Part shown: positions 53,018-60,464 of the stretch, one piece after another
Numbering within the stretch: the stretch's first letter is position 1
Layout: each line of letters opens with the position of its first letter
DNA from: G963676095 sp963676095
GTDB lineage: Bacteria > Bacteroidota > Bacteroidia > Bacteroidales > Prolixibacteraceae
Direction: 5' to 3'
Assembly: GCA_963676095.1 (NCBI GenBank)
Contig: OY781040.1
Coordinates: 6,820,001 to 6,884,000, forward strand
DNA length: 64,000 nucleotides
Position numbers and translations under genes: made by a program
Notes under the pieces: generated by a model
Seen by the model: only the letters and a program-made list of their open reading frames with translations
Told to the model about the DNA's origin: nothing
Database searches by the model: none

Positions 53018-53263
53018 TTAATGATATTTCAAATAAGGTTCGGTCTTTATTCCGTTTTCGATGTCTGAAATTTCCCGTTTGTCCGCCTCCGATAGCGGAT
53101 ATCTCAGTATCATTCCGCCAGGTATCGGCGCAAAATCCATGAATTCCCCGGTCGGGATGAAGTTCCCTGCCTCATCCACGTCAAAGACGGGAAGGCGGCT
53201 ATCTATCGGCTTGATGCCCCGGACAAAGCCCATTATCTGCTGAATTTTTTGCTGGTTCTCCAT
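53018..53263 (-). CDS. Small element protein with shared KIQQI N-terminal motif (B)
   Basis: 81 aa from ATG 53263; a longer frame to 53314 would overlap the preceding gene by 47 bp, whereas this start leaves 4 bp. It opens MENQQKIQQIMGFVRG. The body contains PVFDVDEAGNFIPTGEF and PGGMILRYPLSEADKREISDIE. Function unknown. Middle member of the tandem trio. Confidence 0.65.
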   Translation of the reverse strand: MENQQKIQQIMGFVRGIKPIDSRLPVFDVDEAGNFIPTGEFMDFAPIPGGMILRYPLSEADKREISDIENGIKTEPYLKYH

Positions 53264-53267
53264 TGCC

Positions 53268-53456
53268 TTAATCCTTAAATCGGGTTGCCTCATCTGCTGT
53301 AAAATGTGCTTCAAAACCCAATTTCCGGGCGGCTGCGTTTAGTCGTCTAGCAACCTCTGCCGGATCGGTTAGCCACATGTCAAATGGAATGTTCAATTCC
53401 AGATCATGGCCTTTAATGATGTCCATGATTTCTTCAATTTTCTGTATTTTGTTCAT
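53268..53456 (-). CDS. Small element protein with shared KIQQI-like N-terminal motif (A)
   Basis: 62 aa. It opens MNKIQKIEEIMDIIKG. The body (WLTDPAEVARRLNAAARKLGFEAHFTADE) is predicted alpha-helical. It overlaps the end of the preceding gene by 23 bp. Function unknown. First of three tandem genes that share their opening residues and little else. Confidence 0.65.
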   Translation of the reverse strand: MNKIQKIEEIMDIIKGHDLELNIPFDMWLTDPAEVARRLNAAARKLGFEAHFTADEATRFKD

Positions 53457-53787
53457 CTTTCAATTTTTTAATTCTTTCAAAAAGCTCATCAATAGCATGT
53501 TCCGGCATTTCCTTTAAAAGTCGCTCAATCTCTGCATATTCGGCAGCCACTTGCTGTTCAACGCTTATACTTTGTAATTTGGGAATCGTAAACTCCAGTA
53601 GCTTGGTTAGTGCATTGAGCCGCTGCGAAGGTTCTAACGACCGCAATAAAGCGTTCAATCGCCGAGGGGTGATCTCTTTGCCCAGTACTTCATTTAGTAC
53701 GCCCCTGAGTTCGGATGTTAACTTATTCGGCTTGCCTTTCGGTCGTCCCCCAATCCTACCTCTGCCATCTCCTTTTTGTCGTCCCAT
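53434..53787 (-). CDS. Small basic-N-terminus protein, possibly small-terminase-like
   Basis: 117 aa. The Gly/Arg/Lys-rich opening (RGRIGGRPKGKPNKLTSELRGVLNEVLG) resembles the DNA-binding start of DUF5681/small-terminase-type proteins. A helical middle (NALLRSLEPSQRLNALTKLLEFTIPKLQ) and an acidic coiled C-terminus follow. If it were a small terminase, packaging by a helper phage would be implied. The resemblance is weak and the call tentative. It overlaps the next gene by 23 bp. Confidence 0.5.
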   Translation of the reverse strand: MGRQKGDGRGRIGGRPKGKPNKLTSELRGVLNEVLGKEITPRRLNALLRSLEPSQRLNALTKLLEFTIPKLQSISVEQQVAAEYAEIERLLKEMPEHAIDELFERIKKLKDEQNTEN

Positions 53788-53856
53788 TTTTTTACTATTT
53801 AAAACTATTTTAATAAAGCCCCTGCACCCAGACTTAACCAGGTGCAGGGAGATTGG

Positions 53857-54090
53857 TTAGTTACTTTGATCAGCGGTCCATGCCCAATAGAAAAACCGTT
53901 CGAGACCATAAGGGATCGATTCTTCACAAATTTTCCGGGCCTTTTCGCCAATGATTTTTTCAACCTCTTTATCCGTTAGCGACGTGTTGGAACATAGGAG
54001 GTACTGCGGCTCACGATAGCCGTCACTCATAAATGATTCACTGAAAACCGCCTTGTCTCTAACGTAAAATACTTTGGTAATTGTTGCCAT
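53857..54090 (-). CDS. Hypothetical element protein, 77 aa
   Basis: 77 aa, not recognised. MATITKVFYVRDKAVFSESFMSDG opens with strands; a helix rich in Lys/Glu follows (DKEVEKIIGEKARKICEES), and the end is aromatic (ERFFYWAWTAD). No signal or membrane segment. It lies 19 bp after the 91-aa gene and 69 bp before the terminase-like gene, in the same direction. Confidence 0.55.
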   Translation of the reverse strand: MATITKVFYVRDKAVFSESFMSDGYREPQYLLCSNTSLTDKEVEKIIGEKARKICEESIPYGLERFFYWAWTADQSN

Positions 54091-54109
54091 AATGTTTATT
54101 ATTAAATTG

Positions 54110-54385
54110 TTAACGATTAATTTTTATTCCCTTTTTTATGAGGGAGATGATGCCAGCAGCATCATTGTCTTCCTCTGTTGCCTGTTGTGGCTGTTTGCCG
54201 GTCATCCGGGCGGTCTCTCCTGCGATCTGGTTTGCCAGCCTTTCGCTATCGGAAAGCTCCGGCTCTGCCGGTTTAGGCTTTGTTATTGGCTGCCCGGCGA
54301 CGACTTGCTCGACAACGCCTACAAGTGCGTTCATTGTGGTGGCCAATGCCTGGCCCCATACTGGAATGTCATTTTGTGTACTCAT
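54110..54385 (-). CDS. Hypothetical element protein, 91 aa
   Basis: 91 aa, not recognised. A short hydrophobic helix (LATTMNALVGVVEQVVAG) is followed by a Pro/Glu-rich linker (KPKPAEPELSDSE) and a helical C-terminus (AAGIISLIKKGIKINR). It is preceded by a 59-aa gene ending 12 bp upstream. Probably a small phage-type accessory protein; nothing more can be said. Confidence 0.55.
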   Translation of the reverse strand: MSTQNDIPVWGQALATTMNALVGVVEQVVAGQPITKPKPAEPELSDSERLANQIAGETARMTGKQPQQATEEDNDAAGIISLIKKGIKINR

Positions 54386-54397
54386 TTTGTAAAGTAT

Positions 54398-54577
54398 TTA
54401 TGGGTTAATATTTTGATCATCAAATTCTTGCTGTTCAGGAACTACCTCCAATGCGCTGCTTATGCGTTGCTCGTGCTCGGCTAAAATGGCCTGAAGCTCT
54501 TTCAGGCTGTACCGGTTAAAGAGGGTTTGGGCTATTTCAACTTTCTGAAGGTCAATGTCAAAGGGTTGTGTTTTCAT
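54398..54577 (-). CDS. Small element protein, 59 aa
   Basis: An open frame of 59 codons from ATG 54577 to TAA 54398, filling the gap between dnaB (12 bp away) and the 91-aa gene (12 bp away). It opens MKTQPFDIDLQKVEIAQTLF and continues NRYSLKELQAILAEHEQRIS, a predicted amphipathic helix with acidic ending. Spacing and direction match its neighbours, which is the main support. Confidence 0.6.
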   Translation of the reverse strand: MKTQPFDIDLQKVEIAQTLFNRYSLKELQAILAEHEQRISSALEVVPEQQEFDDQNINP

Positions 54578-54589
54578 GTTGATTTTTGC

Positions 54590-55963
54590 TTAAAATGGAT
54601 TATCGTTAAACTGTGGTTCGATCAGGCCGTCAGGTCGAAAAGCCTCAGGCATTTCATACTCTTCGCGGTAGTCATAAAAACCGGTCGTTTCTGCGTTAAA
54701 TGCGAGGAAGAAAGTTCCAGTACCAACGTTTCGACCTTTACCGACAATAACTTGTGCGGTTCCTGCAGTGGGTTTATTCTGAAACGGATCTTCATAGGAC
54801 AATCCGTAAACCTCTGGCCGGTATAATAGGAGAATTAAATCCGCTGCTTCTTCAATCTGGCCTGATCCTCGTAATCTGGCAATAGATGGGACTGGCCGTT
54901 GTTTGTCCCGGTTGAGTTGCGATAATGCAAGAACCGTAATATTTTGTTCTTTTGCCACGTTTTTTAACTTTCGCGCTATGTCGGCCAACCGTGATTCATC
55001 ACTTTTCCCGTTGTCGCCCGAAACGATCTGCAGGAAGTCAACTACAGCCACGTTAATATCATACTTCAATTTCAGTCTGCGGATAGATGCGCAAATATTG
55101 TCAATGCTGTTATTTGACCGTTCATCATAATAGAGCCCCGAAAGGCTGTTTTTAAGGCCATGAACAGTGGCAAGTTCTTCATTGGATAATATTCCCGTCA
55201 ATATTTTTTTAGATGAAATGCCGGTAATCTGTGCGATGATACGGGCCGTTAGCTGTTTGTGCGTCATTTCAAGGCTGTAAGCTGCTGCCGTATGGCCTAC
55301 TTTGATCATGTTCCGGATGATGGAAACGGCAAGGGCTGTTTTTCCCTGGCTGGTTTCACCAGCGACAATGATTAGATCCCCTTCCTGTAATCCTCCTGTG
55401 AACTTGTCCAGTTTAGCCAATCCGGTGGGAATACCAACGATTTGGTTTCCCTGTTGGTTCCGCTTGGCTTGTTCAATCACTTCCTGTAAACTGGTTTCTA
55501 CCGTAACGACATTTGACTGGTTGAATTCCATCAACTCAAGGGTGTTCGACTGCCATTCTTTAACCAGGTCGTCAACATCAATTGATAAGTCATACGCCTT
55601 CTGATAGGTTTTCATGGCTTTGGCTGCCATTTCCCGGCGTGTGTGAAGATCCACCAAGATCCGGATATGGTGTTTAAGGTTCGAGGCTGATGCAACACGA
55701 TAAGCAAGCCGGAATAAGTAATCCATACCGCCAATGCTTTCAATCTCATTCTTTGAGCTTAGGGCAAACTGAACCTGAAATATATCAACGGGTGTTCCTT
55801 TCTTTTTCAGATCTAAGAGGGCGTTGGCAATCTTCCGATGTTCATCAAGATAAAACCAGTCTGGATTTATGGGATTCTCGATTATAGCCGTTGATTCTGT
55901 CATCAAACCGGCCAGAACTATCTGCTCAAGATCTTTGTCGTATGTCGGGGTTGTTGGGTTCAT
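54590..55963 (-). CDS. Replicative DNA helicase DnaB, element-encoded
   Basis: 457 aa. The N-terminal DnaB domain has DLEQIVLAGLMTESTAI. The RecA-like helicase domain has Walker A GETSQGKTALAVS, Walker B VAVVDFLQIVSGD and the arginine-finger region (LRGSGQIEEAADLILLLYRPE). Chromosomal Bacteroidetes DnaB is usually longer, around 500 aa, and lies elsewhere, so this copy belongs to the element and should unwind its replication origin. Its ATG overlaps the DUF6291 stop by 4 bp (coupled translation). Confidence 0.92.
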   Translation of the reverse strand: MNPTTPTYDKDLEQIVLAGLMTESTAIIENPINPDWFYLDEHRKIANALLDLKKKGTPVDIFQVQFALSSKNEIESIGGMDYLFRLAYRVASASNLKHHIRILVDLHTRREMAAKAMKTYQKAYDLSIDVDDLVKEWQSNTLELMEFNQSNVVTVETSLQEVIEQAKRNQQGNQIVGIPTGLAKLDKFTGGLQEGDLIIVAGETSQGKTALAVSIIRNMIKVGHTAAAYSLEMTHKQLTARIIAQITGISSKKILTGILSNEELATVHGLKNSLSGLYYDERSNNSIDNICASIRRLKLKYDINVAVVDFLQIVSGDNGKSDESRLADIARKLKNVAKEQNITVLALSQLNRDKQRPVPSIARLRGSGQIEEAADLILLLYRPEVYGLSYEDPFQNKPTAGTAQVIVGKGRNVGTGTFFLAFNAETTGFYDYREEYEMPEAFRPDGLIEPQFNDNPF

Positions 55964-56604
55964 ATTTCTGCGTATTTAGGGGTGAATTGCTTCGGTTGAG
56001 GTTTGCCATTTCCGGGTGTTCTTGCTATCCACCCGGAAACTGCCTTTTCCCAGTCTGCCATTTTGTTTTTACCGACCATCCAGTTTTTTGATGAATAAAA
56101 TGATTCAAACTTTTCTGCCTCAATCTTTGCATTTAGGGATAAACCCTTTTCAGTGATCTTAGCCGCAAAGAATGATTCTATTTCAGAGAGAGAGGGAGCG
56201 GAAAAGCTTTTGCTTTTCTTTTTTATTTTTTCTTTTTCAACATCAACATCAACATCAACATCTACATTATCGGCTTTTTTGGGTTCATCTGGGTTTTCTG
56301 GGTTAATTGGGAACCCAGTGGGTTTTTGGGGGTCATTTGGGTTATACGTATCTTTCGGAGGTCTCCCTCCCCTCGCTCCGTTTCTTCTGTTCCGTTCGAC
56401 AATGGTTGAAAGATACTTTTCACTATCTCTGTCAAACTGGCCTTTCATAAAGTTGAAGGCCATCTGACATACCGGAGACATGTCAGGCACTTCACCGCGG
56501 ATATGATAACAAAATATCGCATCGAAAAGCCTTGCTTTATCTTGATCAGATAGCCCTTTTAGGGGATCGTAAAATGAGTTATATAGGATGAAGCTATCTT
56601 TCAT
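55960..56604 (-). CDS. DUF6291 protein, probable replication accessory/initiator
   Basis: 214 aa. The N-terminal DUF6291 region (DSFILYNSFYDPLKGLSDQDKARLFDAIFCYH) is followed by RRNGARGGRPPKD and a linker with a Val-Asp dipeptide run (NVDVDVDVDVE). The C-terminal segment (SEIESFFAAKITEKGLSLNAKIEAEKFESFYSSKNWMVGKNKMADWEKAVSGWIAR) is the DnaT/DnaD-like end often seen in phage replication proteins. It sits directly upstream of dnaB, where helicase loaders or initiators are commonly found. Role inferred from context. Confidence 0.75.
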   Translation of the reverse strand: MKDSFILYNSFYDPLKGLSDQDKARLFDAIFCYHIRGEVPDMSPVCQMAFNFMKGQFDRDSEKYLSTIVERNRRNGARGGRPPKDTYNPNDPQKPTGFPINPENPDEPKKADNVDVDVDVDVEKEKIKKKSKSFSAPSLSEIESFFAAKITEKGLSLNAKIEAEKFESFYSSKNWMVGKNKMADWEKAVSGWIARTPGNGKPQPKQFTPKYAEI

Positions 56605-56798
56605 TAGGATAAGGTTTTGATGTACTTTTCGACCAAGCTGGGGTGGCTACCGTCCTCGTTCATCCGTAAGCAATATTTAGTGCTTATTTCTTTGGTAATT
56701 CGCTGATAATGCTTATCTTTAGACCTGAAATCAATTATAAGTTGTCGGTTGATAGCGGTACCTCGGCGGGGGTTGACCGCTTTTTCTTTTGTCTCCAT
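56604..56798 (-). CDS. Hypothetical element protein, 64 aa
   Basis: 64 aa, basic. METKEKAVNPRRGTAINRQLIIDFRSKDKHYQRITKEISTKYCLRMNEDGSHPSLVEKYIKTLS; the hydrophobic and charged pattern suggests a small helical nucleic-acid binder. Its stop overlaps the DUF6291 start by one base and it follows the HTH gene by 2 bp, so it is embedded in the operon. No known domain. Confidence 0.55.
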   Translation of the reverse strand: METKEKAVNPRRGTAINRQLIIDFRSKDKHYQRITKEISTKYCLRMNEDGSHPSLVEKYIKTLS

Positions 56799-56800
56799 CG

Positions 56801-57103
56801 TTATGCCCTCCCGATTAGTGCGGTCTCGATGTCGCTCTTCAGGTAGCGTAGCACATTCCCCACTTTTTTAGCACGAAGAATACCCTTGCGGTTCCATTGC
56901 CACAATGTGACGCGGCTTACCTTGAGTATTTCCGCTGTTTCGTCTGGTGTGAAGTATTTTTCGGCGGGAGGTGTCGTTGCCGGTTCAGGCTTTAACTGAA
57001 TGGCCAGTTCGCGAGCAAATGAGATTAAATCTCTCGCCGAAACATTAACAGATATTTTCTCTGCCAGTTCGGGATTTGTGATTAGCGAATTTAATATTTC
57101 CAT
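56801..57103 (-). CDS. Helix-turn-helix (HTH_17/excisionase-like) protein
   Basis: 100 aa from the ATG at 57103; the frame also reaches a TTG at 57130, less likely. The C-terminal half is a MerR-like winged helix (KYFTPDETAEILKVSRVTLWQWNRKGILRAKKVGNVLRYLKSDIE), the family of Xis and AlpA-type regulators. An N-terminal helix precedes it. It may act as excisionase and/or activator of the replication operon it heads. A perfect 11-bp inverted repeat ends at its start codon. Confidence 0.85.
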   Translation of the reverse strand: MEILNSLITNPELAEKISVNVSARDLISFARELAIQLKPEPATTPPAEKYFTPDETAEILKVSRVTLWQWNRKGILRAKKVGNVLRYLKSDIETALIGRA

Positions 57104-57132
57104 TGCATCATTTTTTTGTTCATGATGCAATG
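57101..57132 (-). promoter_or_regulatory. Inverted repeat covering the HTH gene start codon
   Basis: CATTGCATCAT (57101-57111) and ATGATGCAATG (57122-57132) are perfect reverse complements with a 10-nt spacer. In the mRNA the final ATG of the second arm is the start codon, so a hairpin would hide it; as DNA it could be an operator. Confidence 0.6.
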
Positions 57133-57152
57133 TTAAGGCAAGCTAATCAATT

Positions 57153-57192
57153 AAATGTGGTGCAAAAGTGCACTTGTTTCTGCACCACATTT
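57153..57192. terminator. Stem-loop between the 251-aa gene and the HTH operon
   Basis: AAATGTGGTGCA (57153-57164) and TGCACCACATTT (57181-57192) form a perfect 12-bp stem directly after the stop of the 251-aa gene. The longer T run is on the plus strand; on the minus strand only TTT follows, so termination there is possible but not certain. Confidence 0.5.
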
Positions 57193-57197
57193 TTTTA

Positions 57198-57953
57198 TTA
57201 ATTTTGATCTAAAATTCGCTCAATGTCCTTTCGCGCCACCTTGTTTTTACTTTGCATTCGAGCTCCCGGCTTTATTATATCCTTGATTGTTTTCTTTAAC
57301 GAAATATCTGTTTTCTTTCCGCTTTTTTCTTCTTCTTCTCGATAAGGATTCCATCCAAATTTTTTGAAAAATAGCCTTTTAACAATATCTAACGCACCTT
57401 TCACTTTTTTTTCTTGCAGGTATTTTTCTTTGATAACATCAAAAAGGAGATAAAATTGATTTAGCGGAGTTGCATCAACTTCGGAAAACCCGATAAATTC
57501 ACCATTACTACAAGCCTGTTCAGAAATTATTTGGGTTATCCTTACACGTTCCCCCGGGAATTTAAACATATTCTCGTAGGTTATAGGGACTCCGTTTATT
57601 AAAGAATCCAAGTTTTGCCAACGGGTGTAATACTCAACAAACTGCCCAATATTATTAAAAATATCAATGTTGTGCTCCTTTCTATACTTGAGAAATTGTG
57701 GGTTGTTGGTAATTAATTCCGACATTACTTCTGGCATATCAGGAAATAACTTATCAGGTTGCTGAATCCAAATTGTGCTTAAAATTCTCCCATACCGGAA
57801 GCATTCTGTTACTATTTTCTTTTGTTCTTTGATATAATAATCCCTGCTCAAATCCGTAGGGTAATTCAAATCAGGAAAATCTTTTACCCGTTCCAGACTC
57901 TTTTCGATGTAACTTTTAATCGTTTCCTTTGTGTCCATTGTCAATAACATCAT
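57198..57953 (-). CDS. Hypothetical element protein, 251 aa
   Basis: 251 aa, not recognised. Its start overlaps the integrase 3' end by 38 bp; a later ATG (MDTKETIKSYIEKSLERVKDF, residue 6) is equally possible. It is mainly helical with many aromatic and charged residues (KFPGERVRITQIISEQACSNGEFIGF in the middle). A Lys-rich C-terminus (SGKKTDISLKKTIKDIIKPGARMQSKNKVARKDIERIL) suggests nucleic-acid contact. Integrase-linked position hints at a recombination or regulatory role. Confidence 0.6.
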   Translation of the reverse strand: MMLLTMDTKETIKSYIEKSLERVKDFPDLNYPTDLSRDYYIKEQKKIVTECFRYGRILSTIWIQQPDKLFPDMPEVMSELITNNPQFLKYRKEHNIDIFNNIGQFVEYYTRWQNLDSLINGVPITYENMFKFPGERVRITQIISEQACSNGEFIGFSEVDATPLNQFYLLFDVIKEKYLQEKKVKGALDIVKRLFFKKFGWNPYREEEEKSGKKTDISLKKTIKDIIKPGARMQSKNKVARKDIERILDQN

Positions 57954-59262
57954 TAATCCGTTGCCAGTGTTCAGCCAATAGTATGGCGTGTTCTTCCGGT
58001 GTTACCCGGATATATTTCAAGAATGATTTTTCTGTTGTATGCCCGGTAATCTTCATTATTGAGATTGCAGGAAACCCGTTTTTATACAGATTGGTTGCAA
58101 AGCTTCGTCTCGCAGTATGCGAGCTAACAAGGTCACTTTTTTTAAAACTCGCCGTAACACGTCTGCCGCCTCTAGTGATGCTTTTTTGCGTCTCTTCATT
58201 TATCAATGCAAGAGCACAAACTTCTTTTATGTAGTCATTGAATTTTTGATTCGATGGTGCTGGCGGCAAATGGCCATTGTATTTATCGAGAATGGATTTA
58301 ACAACCGGATGCAAAGGGATTACGACCCTGGCTCCGGTTTTTTCCTGCCTAACATGAAGAAACCCGTTTGTAATCTGATCCGGGCTTATTGCGGAGAAAT
58401 CAGAAAAACGGCAGCCCGTCCAACATCCAACAAGAAATAAATCCCGGATGCGCTCCAGTCTCAGGTTCCCGGATAGATCTAAATTGAAAAGCAAATCGAG
58501 TTCCTGCTCGTTCAGGTAGACAGCATCGGCATTCTCTGTCAGAACCGTGAAATTCTTACTTTTATGACCTCTAAATGAGTTATGACCCTGTTCCGCAGCT
58601 TCATTTAAAAAACCCTTCAAAACAGCGATATGCTTTCCGACACTATTAACAGCCAGCCCCGTCTCAGTTATATCATTGCCCTCTTCGTCTTTCCCTTTGT
58701 GAACTGCCTTTTGGTTTAAGAACTTCACAAAGCTGGTGTAGAATTTCATGTCAATATCCTTAAAGTCAAATGATAGATTCTTGTACATGCTAAATTCTGC
58801 CAGAAGGTGGTAACAGGTAGTATATTTTTTGATCGTTGAAACGGCTATTTTCTTTCCTGTCTTGGGGTTGATCCGGCTTTTTGATGATTCGATAAAATTC
58901 TCAATGAATTCAAATAAGTTGACAGGCTTTTCTTGTTCTTCTTGCTTTGGGCGAAAATAAGTATCAATGGTTTCCTTCAGCCATTCGGCTGTTGGAGCTT
59001 CTTTCAATTGCTGATAGGCTGTCTTTACGTGCTTTTCAAGCCCTTCCAACTGGTCCTTATACCATTCCTTTTCCGGAAAAATAGCCAGATCACGAATCTT
59101 GTCACGGCAGGTTTTTCCTTTGTCATTCCAATGATTTAACGGAATACTCAAAGAAGTTGCTGCAAACATGTTGATTTTTTGCCCGTCTCTCAGCCGCAAC
59201 CGGATAGTAACATCTTTCTTTTTGCTTTTGGCCGTTGTCCTTACGAAGAAATAGACTTTCAT
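57916..59262 (-). CDS. int: Tyrosine site-specific integrase (Bacteroidetes type)
   Basis: 448 aa. An Arm-DNA-binding N-terminal domain (VYFFVRTTAKSKKKDVTIRLRLRDGQK) and SAM-like core-binding domain precede the catalytic domain. Catalytic residues are Arg in GCWTGCRFSDFSAI, His-x-x-Arg in SSHTARRSFATNLY, His in KITGHTTEKSFLKYI and the Tyr of that same segment. It is transcribed away from attR, starting 192 bp from it, with a -7 box (TATCTTTG on the minus strand, 59279-59286) 17 bp before the ATG. It should catalyse integration at tRNA-Leu. Confidence 0.95.
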   Translation of the reverse strand: MKVYFFVRTTAKSKKKDVTIRLRLRDGQKINMFAATSLSIPLNHWNDKGKTCRDKIRDLAIFPEKEWYKDQLEGLEKHVKTAYQQLKEAPTAEWLKETIDTYFRPKQEEQEKPVNLFEFIENFIESSKSRINPKTGKKIAVSTIKKYTTCYHLLAEFSMYKNLSFDFKDIDMKFYTSFVKFLNQKAVHKGKDEEGNDITETGLAVNSVGKHIAVLKGFLNEAAEQGHNSFRGHKSKNFTVLTENADAVYLNEQELDLLFNLDLSGNLRLERIRDLFLVGCWTGCRFSDFSAISPDQITNGFLHVRQEKTGARVVIPLHPVVKSILDKYNGHLPPAPSNQKFNDYIKEVCALALINEETQKSITRGGRRVTASFKKSDLVSSHTARRSFATNLYKNGFPAISIMKITGHTTEKSFLKYIRVTPEEHAILLAEHWQRINDVIDNGHKGND

Positions 59263-59278
59263 GATCTTTGATTTTTAC

Positions 59279-59286
59279 CAAAGATA
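59279..59286 (-). promoter_or_regulatory. Bacteroidetes -7 box for the integrase
   Basis: The reverse complement reads TATCTTTG. It lies between the ATG and the right-hand TTGCAGCCA pair, so binding of integrase to that pair could repress its own gene. Confidence 0.55.
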
Positions 59287-59300
59287 CGAAAGTTTATATT

Positions 59301-59320
59301 TTGCAGCCAATTTGCAGCCA
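59301..59320 (+). repeat. Paired TTGCAGCCA repeats, right arm-type sites
   Basis: TTGCAGCCA occurs at 59301-59309 and 59312-59320 in the same orientation as the left-end pair. Candidate integrase arm sites about 135 bp from the attR core. Confidence 0.6.
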
Positions 59321-59453
59321 ATTTTTATTAACAGGTTTTAACGCGCGCGAATATTCATTAATGGATAATCGGCCTAAACTAACTGTTAAGCGTTAATTTA
59401 TAATGAATTTTCAATAAATTATTCCGTATGTATGATTAGCTGAAATTAATATA

Positions 59454-59475
59454 GTTCGAGTCCTGTTCTGGGCAC
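59454..59475 (+). repeat. attR core (distal direct repeat)
   Basis: Identical over 22 bp to the tRNA-Leu 3' end at 51191-51212. This copy is the original chromosomal tRNA 3' end displaced by integration. Confidence 0.92.
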
Positions 59476-59483
59476 TTTTTGGA

Positions 59484-59528
59484 AAAATAAAACCTCTGTA
59501 GATTATAGATTTGCCGAGGTTTTATTAA
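59484..59528 (+). terminator. Original tRNA-Leu terminator, stranded beyond attR
   Basis: AATAAAACCTC and GAGGTTTTATT pair perfectly across about 19 nt and the stem runs into T-rich sequence. It would directly follow the tRNA if the element were excised. Confidence 0.6.
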
Positions 59529-59662
59529 TTAAAATGAACCCTCCGCCGGGCGTTTTGGCAGCCCCGCACCGTTCAGTAAACAGACTTACGCACCTATACT
59601 TTCGAGATTACAGATGAAGACATTCAGGTTTGTAAGCAAGTATAGCTTTATCCATAAAAAAG

Positions 59663-59695
59663 GTCCGGTCACTACCGGGCCTTTGTGTTTTCCGG
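59663..59695 (+). terminator. Hairpin terminator
   Basis: AAAGGTCCGG pairs with CCGGGCCTTT (one G-T) across TCACTA, followed by GTGTTTT. No gene immediately upstream on the plus strand is intact. Confidence 0.5.
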
Positions 59696-59836
59696 CAACT
59701 GCCGTATAAACAAGATTCGTGTACCTTCTAAAGGTAATAAAAAAATGTTCCCATTTTCATGCCAATCAATTCTTTTATGTCGTAAACAATCAGATCATCT
59801 TTAATGTCAATCCGGATACCGCGACCTTCGGCATAA

Positions 59837-60346
59837 TCATCCAAAAACCTTCTTCTCAAAAACATAATCATCCATCACAAAGCCATTACCAATATCTATC
59901 ACTTCGGCCTTGATATTCTTCATACCATATTTTTCATAAAATGCAATGGCTTGTTTGTTATTTTTGTTCACATTCAGACAAATAGCTTCGTCGCCTGATT
60001 TGATGGCCTCAGATGTCGCCATATCGAACATGGCAGCTCCGATACCTTTTCTCTGTGCAGAGGGTAGTATGTACGCTTTGTGTATTTTTGTCCGGGCGGA
60101 TTGTTGATAATTATTTTCTATTGACATAAAGCCGAGGTATTTCCCTCCCGATCTGGCTAAAAAATAACGGTTGTCAGTTGAAAATTGTTCCGTAAGTGAA
60201 GCCGAACTGTACATCCAGTTCATCATGTAACGGATTTGTTCCGACGATAATATTGATACAAAAGTTACAGGCCATGTTTCTTCAGCAATCTTCTGAATGT
60301 CAAAAATGTTATCGGGAGATGCTTCAAAAATTTTTAAATCAGTCAT
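59837..60346 (-). CDS. GNAT-family N-acetyltransferase
   Basis: 169 aa. The GNAT fold is evident: DNIFDIQKIAEETWPVTF at the start, KYLGFMSIENNY (strand 4), and the acetyl-CoA loop KAYILPSAQRKGIGAAMFDMATSEAIKSG, where QRKGIG fits Q/R-x-x-G-x-G/A. ICLNVNKNNKQAIAFYEKYGMK is the closing motif. The acceptor amine cannot be predicted; such proteins often acylate small molecules or polyamines. Single gene, not obviously in an operon. Confidence 0.92.
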   Translation of the reverse strand: MTDLKIFEASPDNIFDIQKIAEETWPVTFVSILSSEQIRYMMNWMYSSASLTEQFSTDNRYFLARSGGKYLGFMSIENNYQQSARTKIHKAYILPSAQRKGIGAAMFDMATSEAIKSGDEAICLNVNKNNKQAIAFYEKYGMKNIKAEVIDIGNGFVMDDYVFEKKVFG

Positions 60347-60464
60347 TTTTATTCATCTTCAGATTATTCCCAAATGGTCAAATCTGGCCACATTAAAACC
60401 GATACAATCTATTCAAATATACTGCTTTTTCTTATAGAGGGCTTCACTTAATCCGCAATCCACA

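Larger units (their letters stand above)
59476..59836. other. Intergenic region right of attR
   Basis: 361 bp. It contains the stranded tRNA terminator and a second hairpin (AAAGGTCCGG/CCGGGCCTTT, about 59664-59688). Between them a short open stretch ends in ITDEDIQVCKQV and a stop, perhaps a gene-end relic. No intact gene. Confidence 0.5.

Noticed and set aside
53434..53787. Firm call of a small terminase
   Set aside because: Only the basic GRPKGKPNKLT opening is similar; there is no large terminase or pac site to support it, so it is left tentative.
59590..59640. Open stretch ending ITDEDIQVCKQV
   Set aside because: Only about 20 codons are open between stops and it is too short to identify; it may be a relic, but no family can be named.
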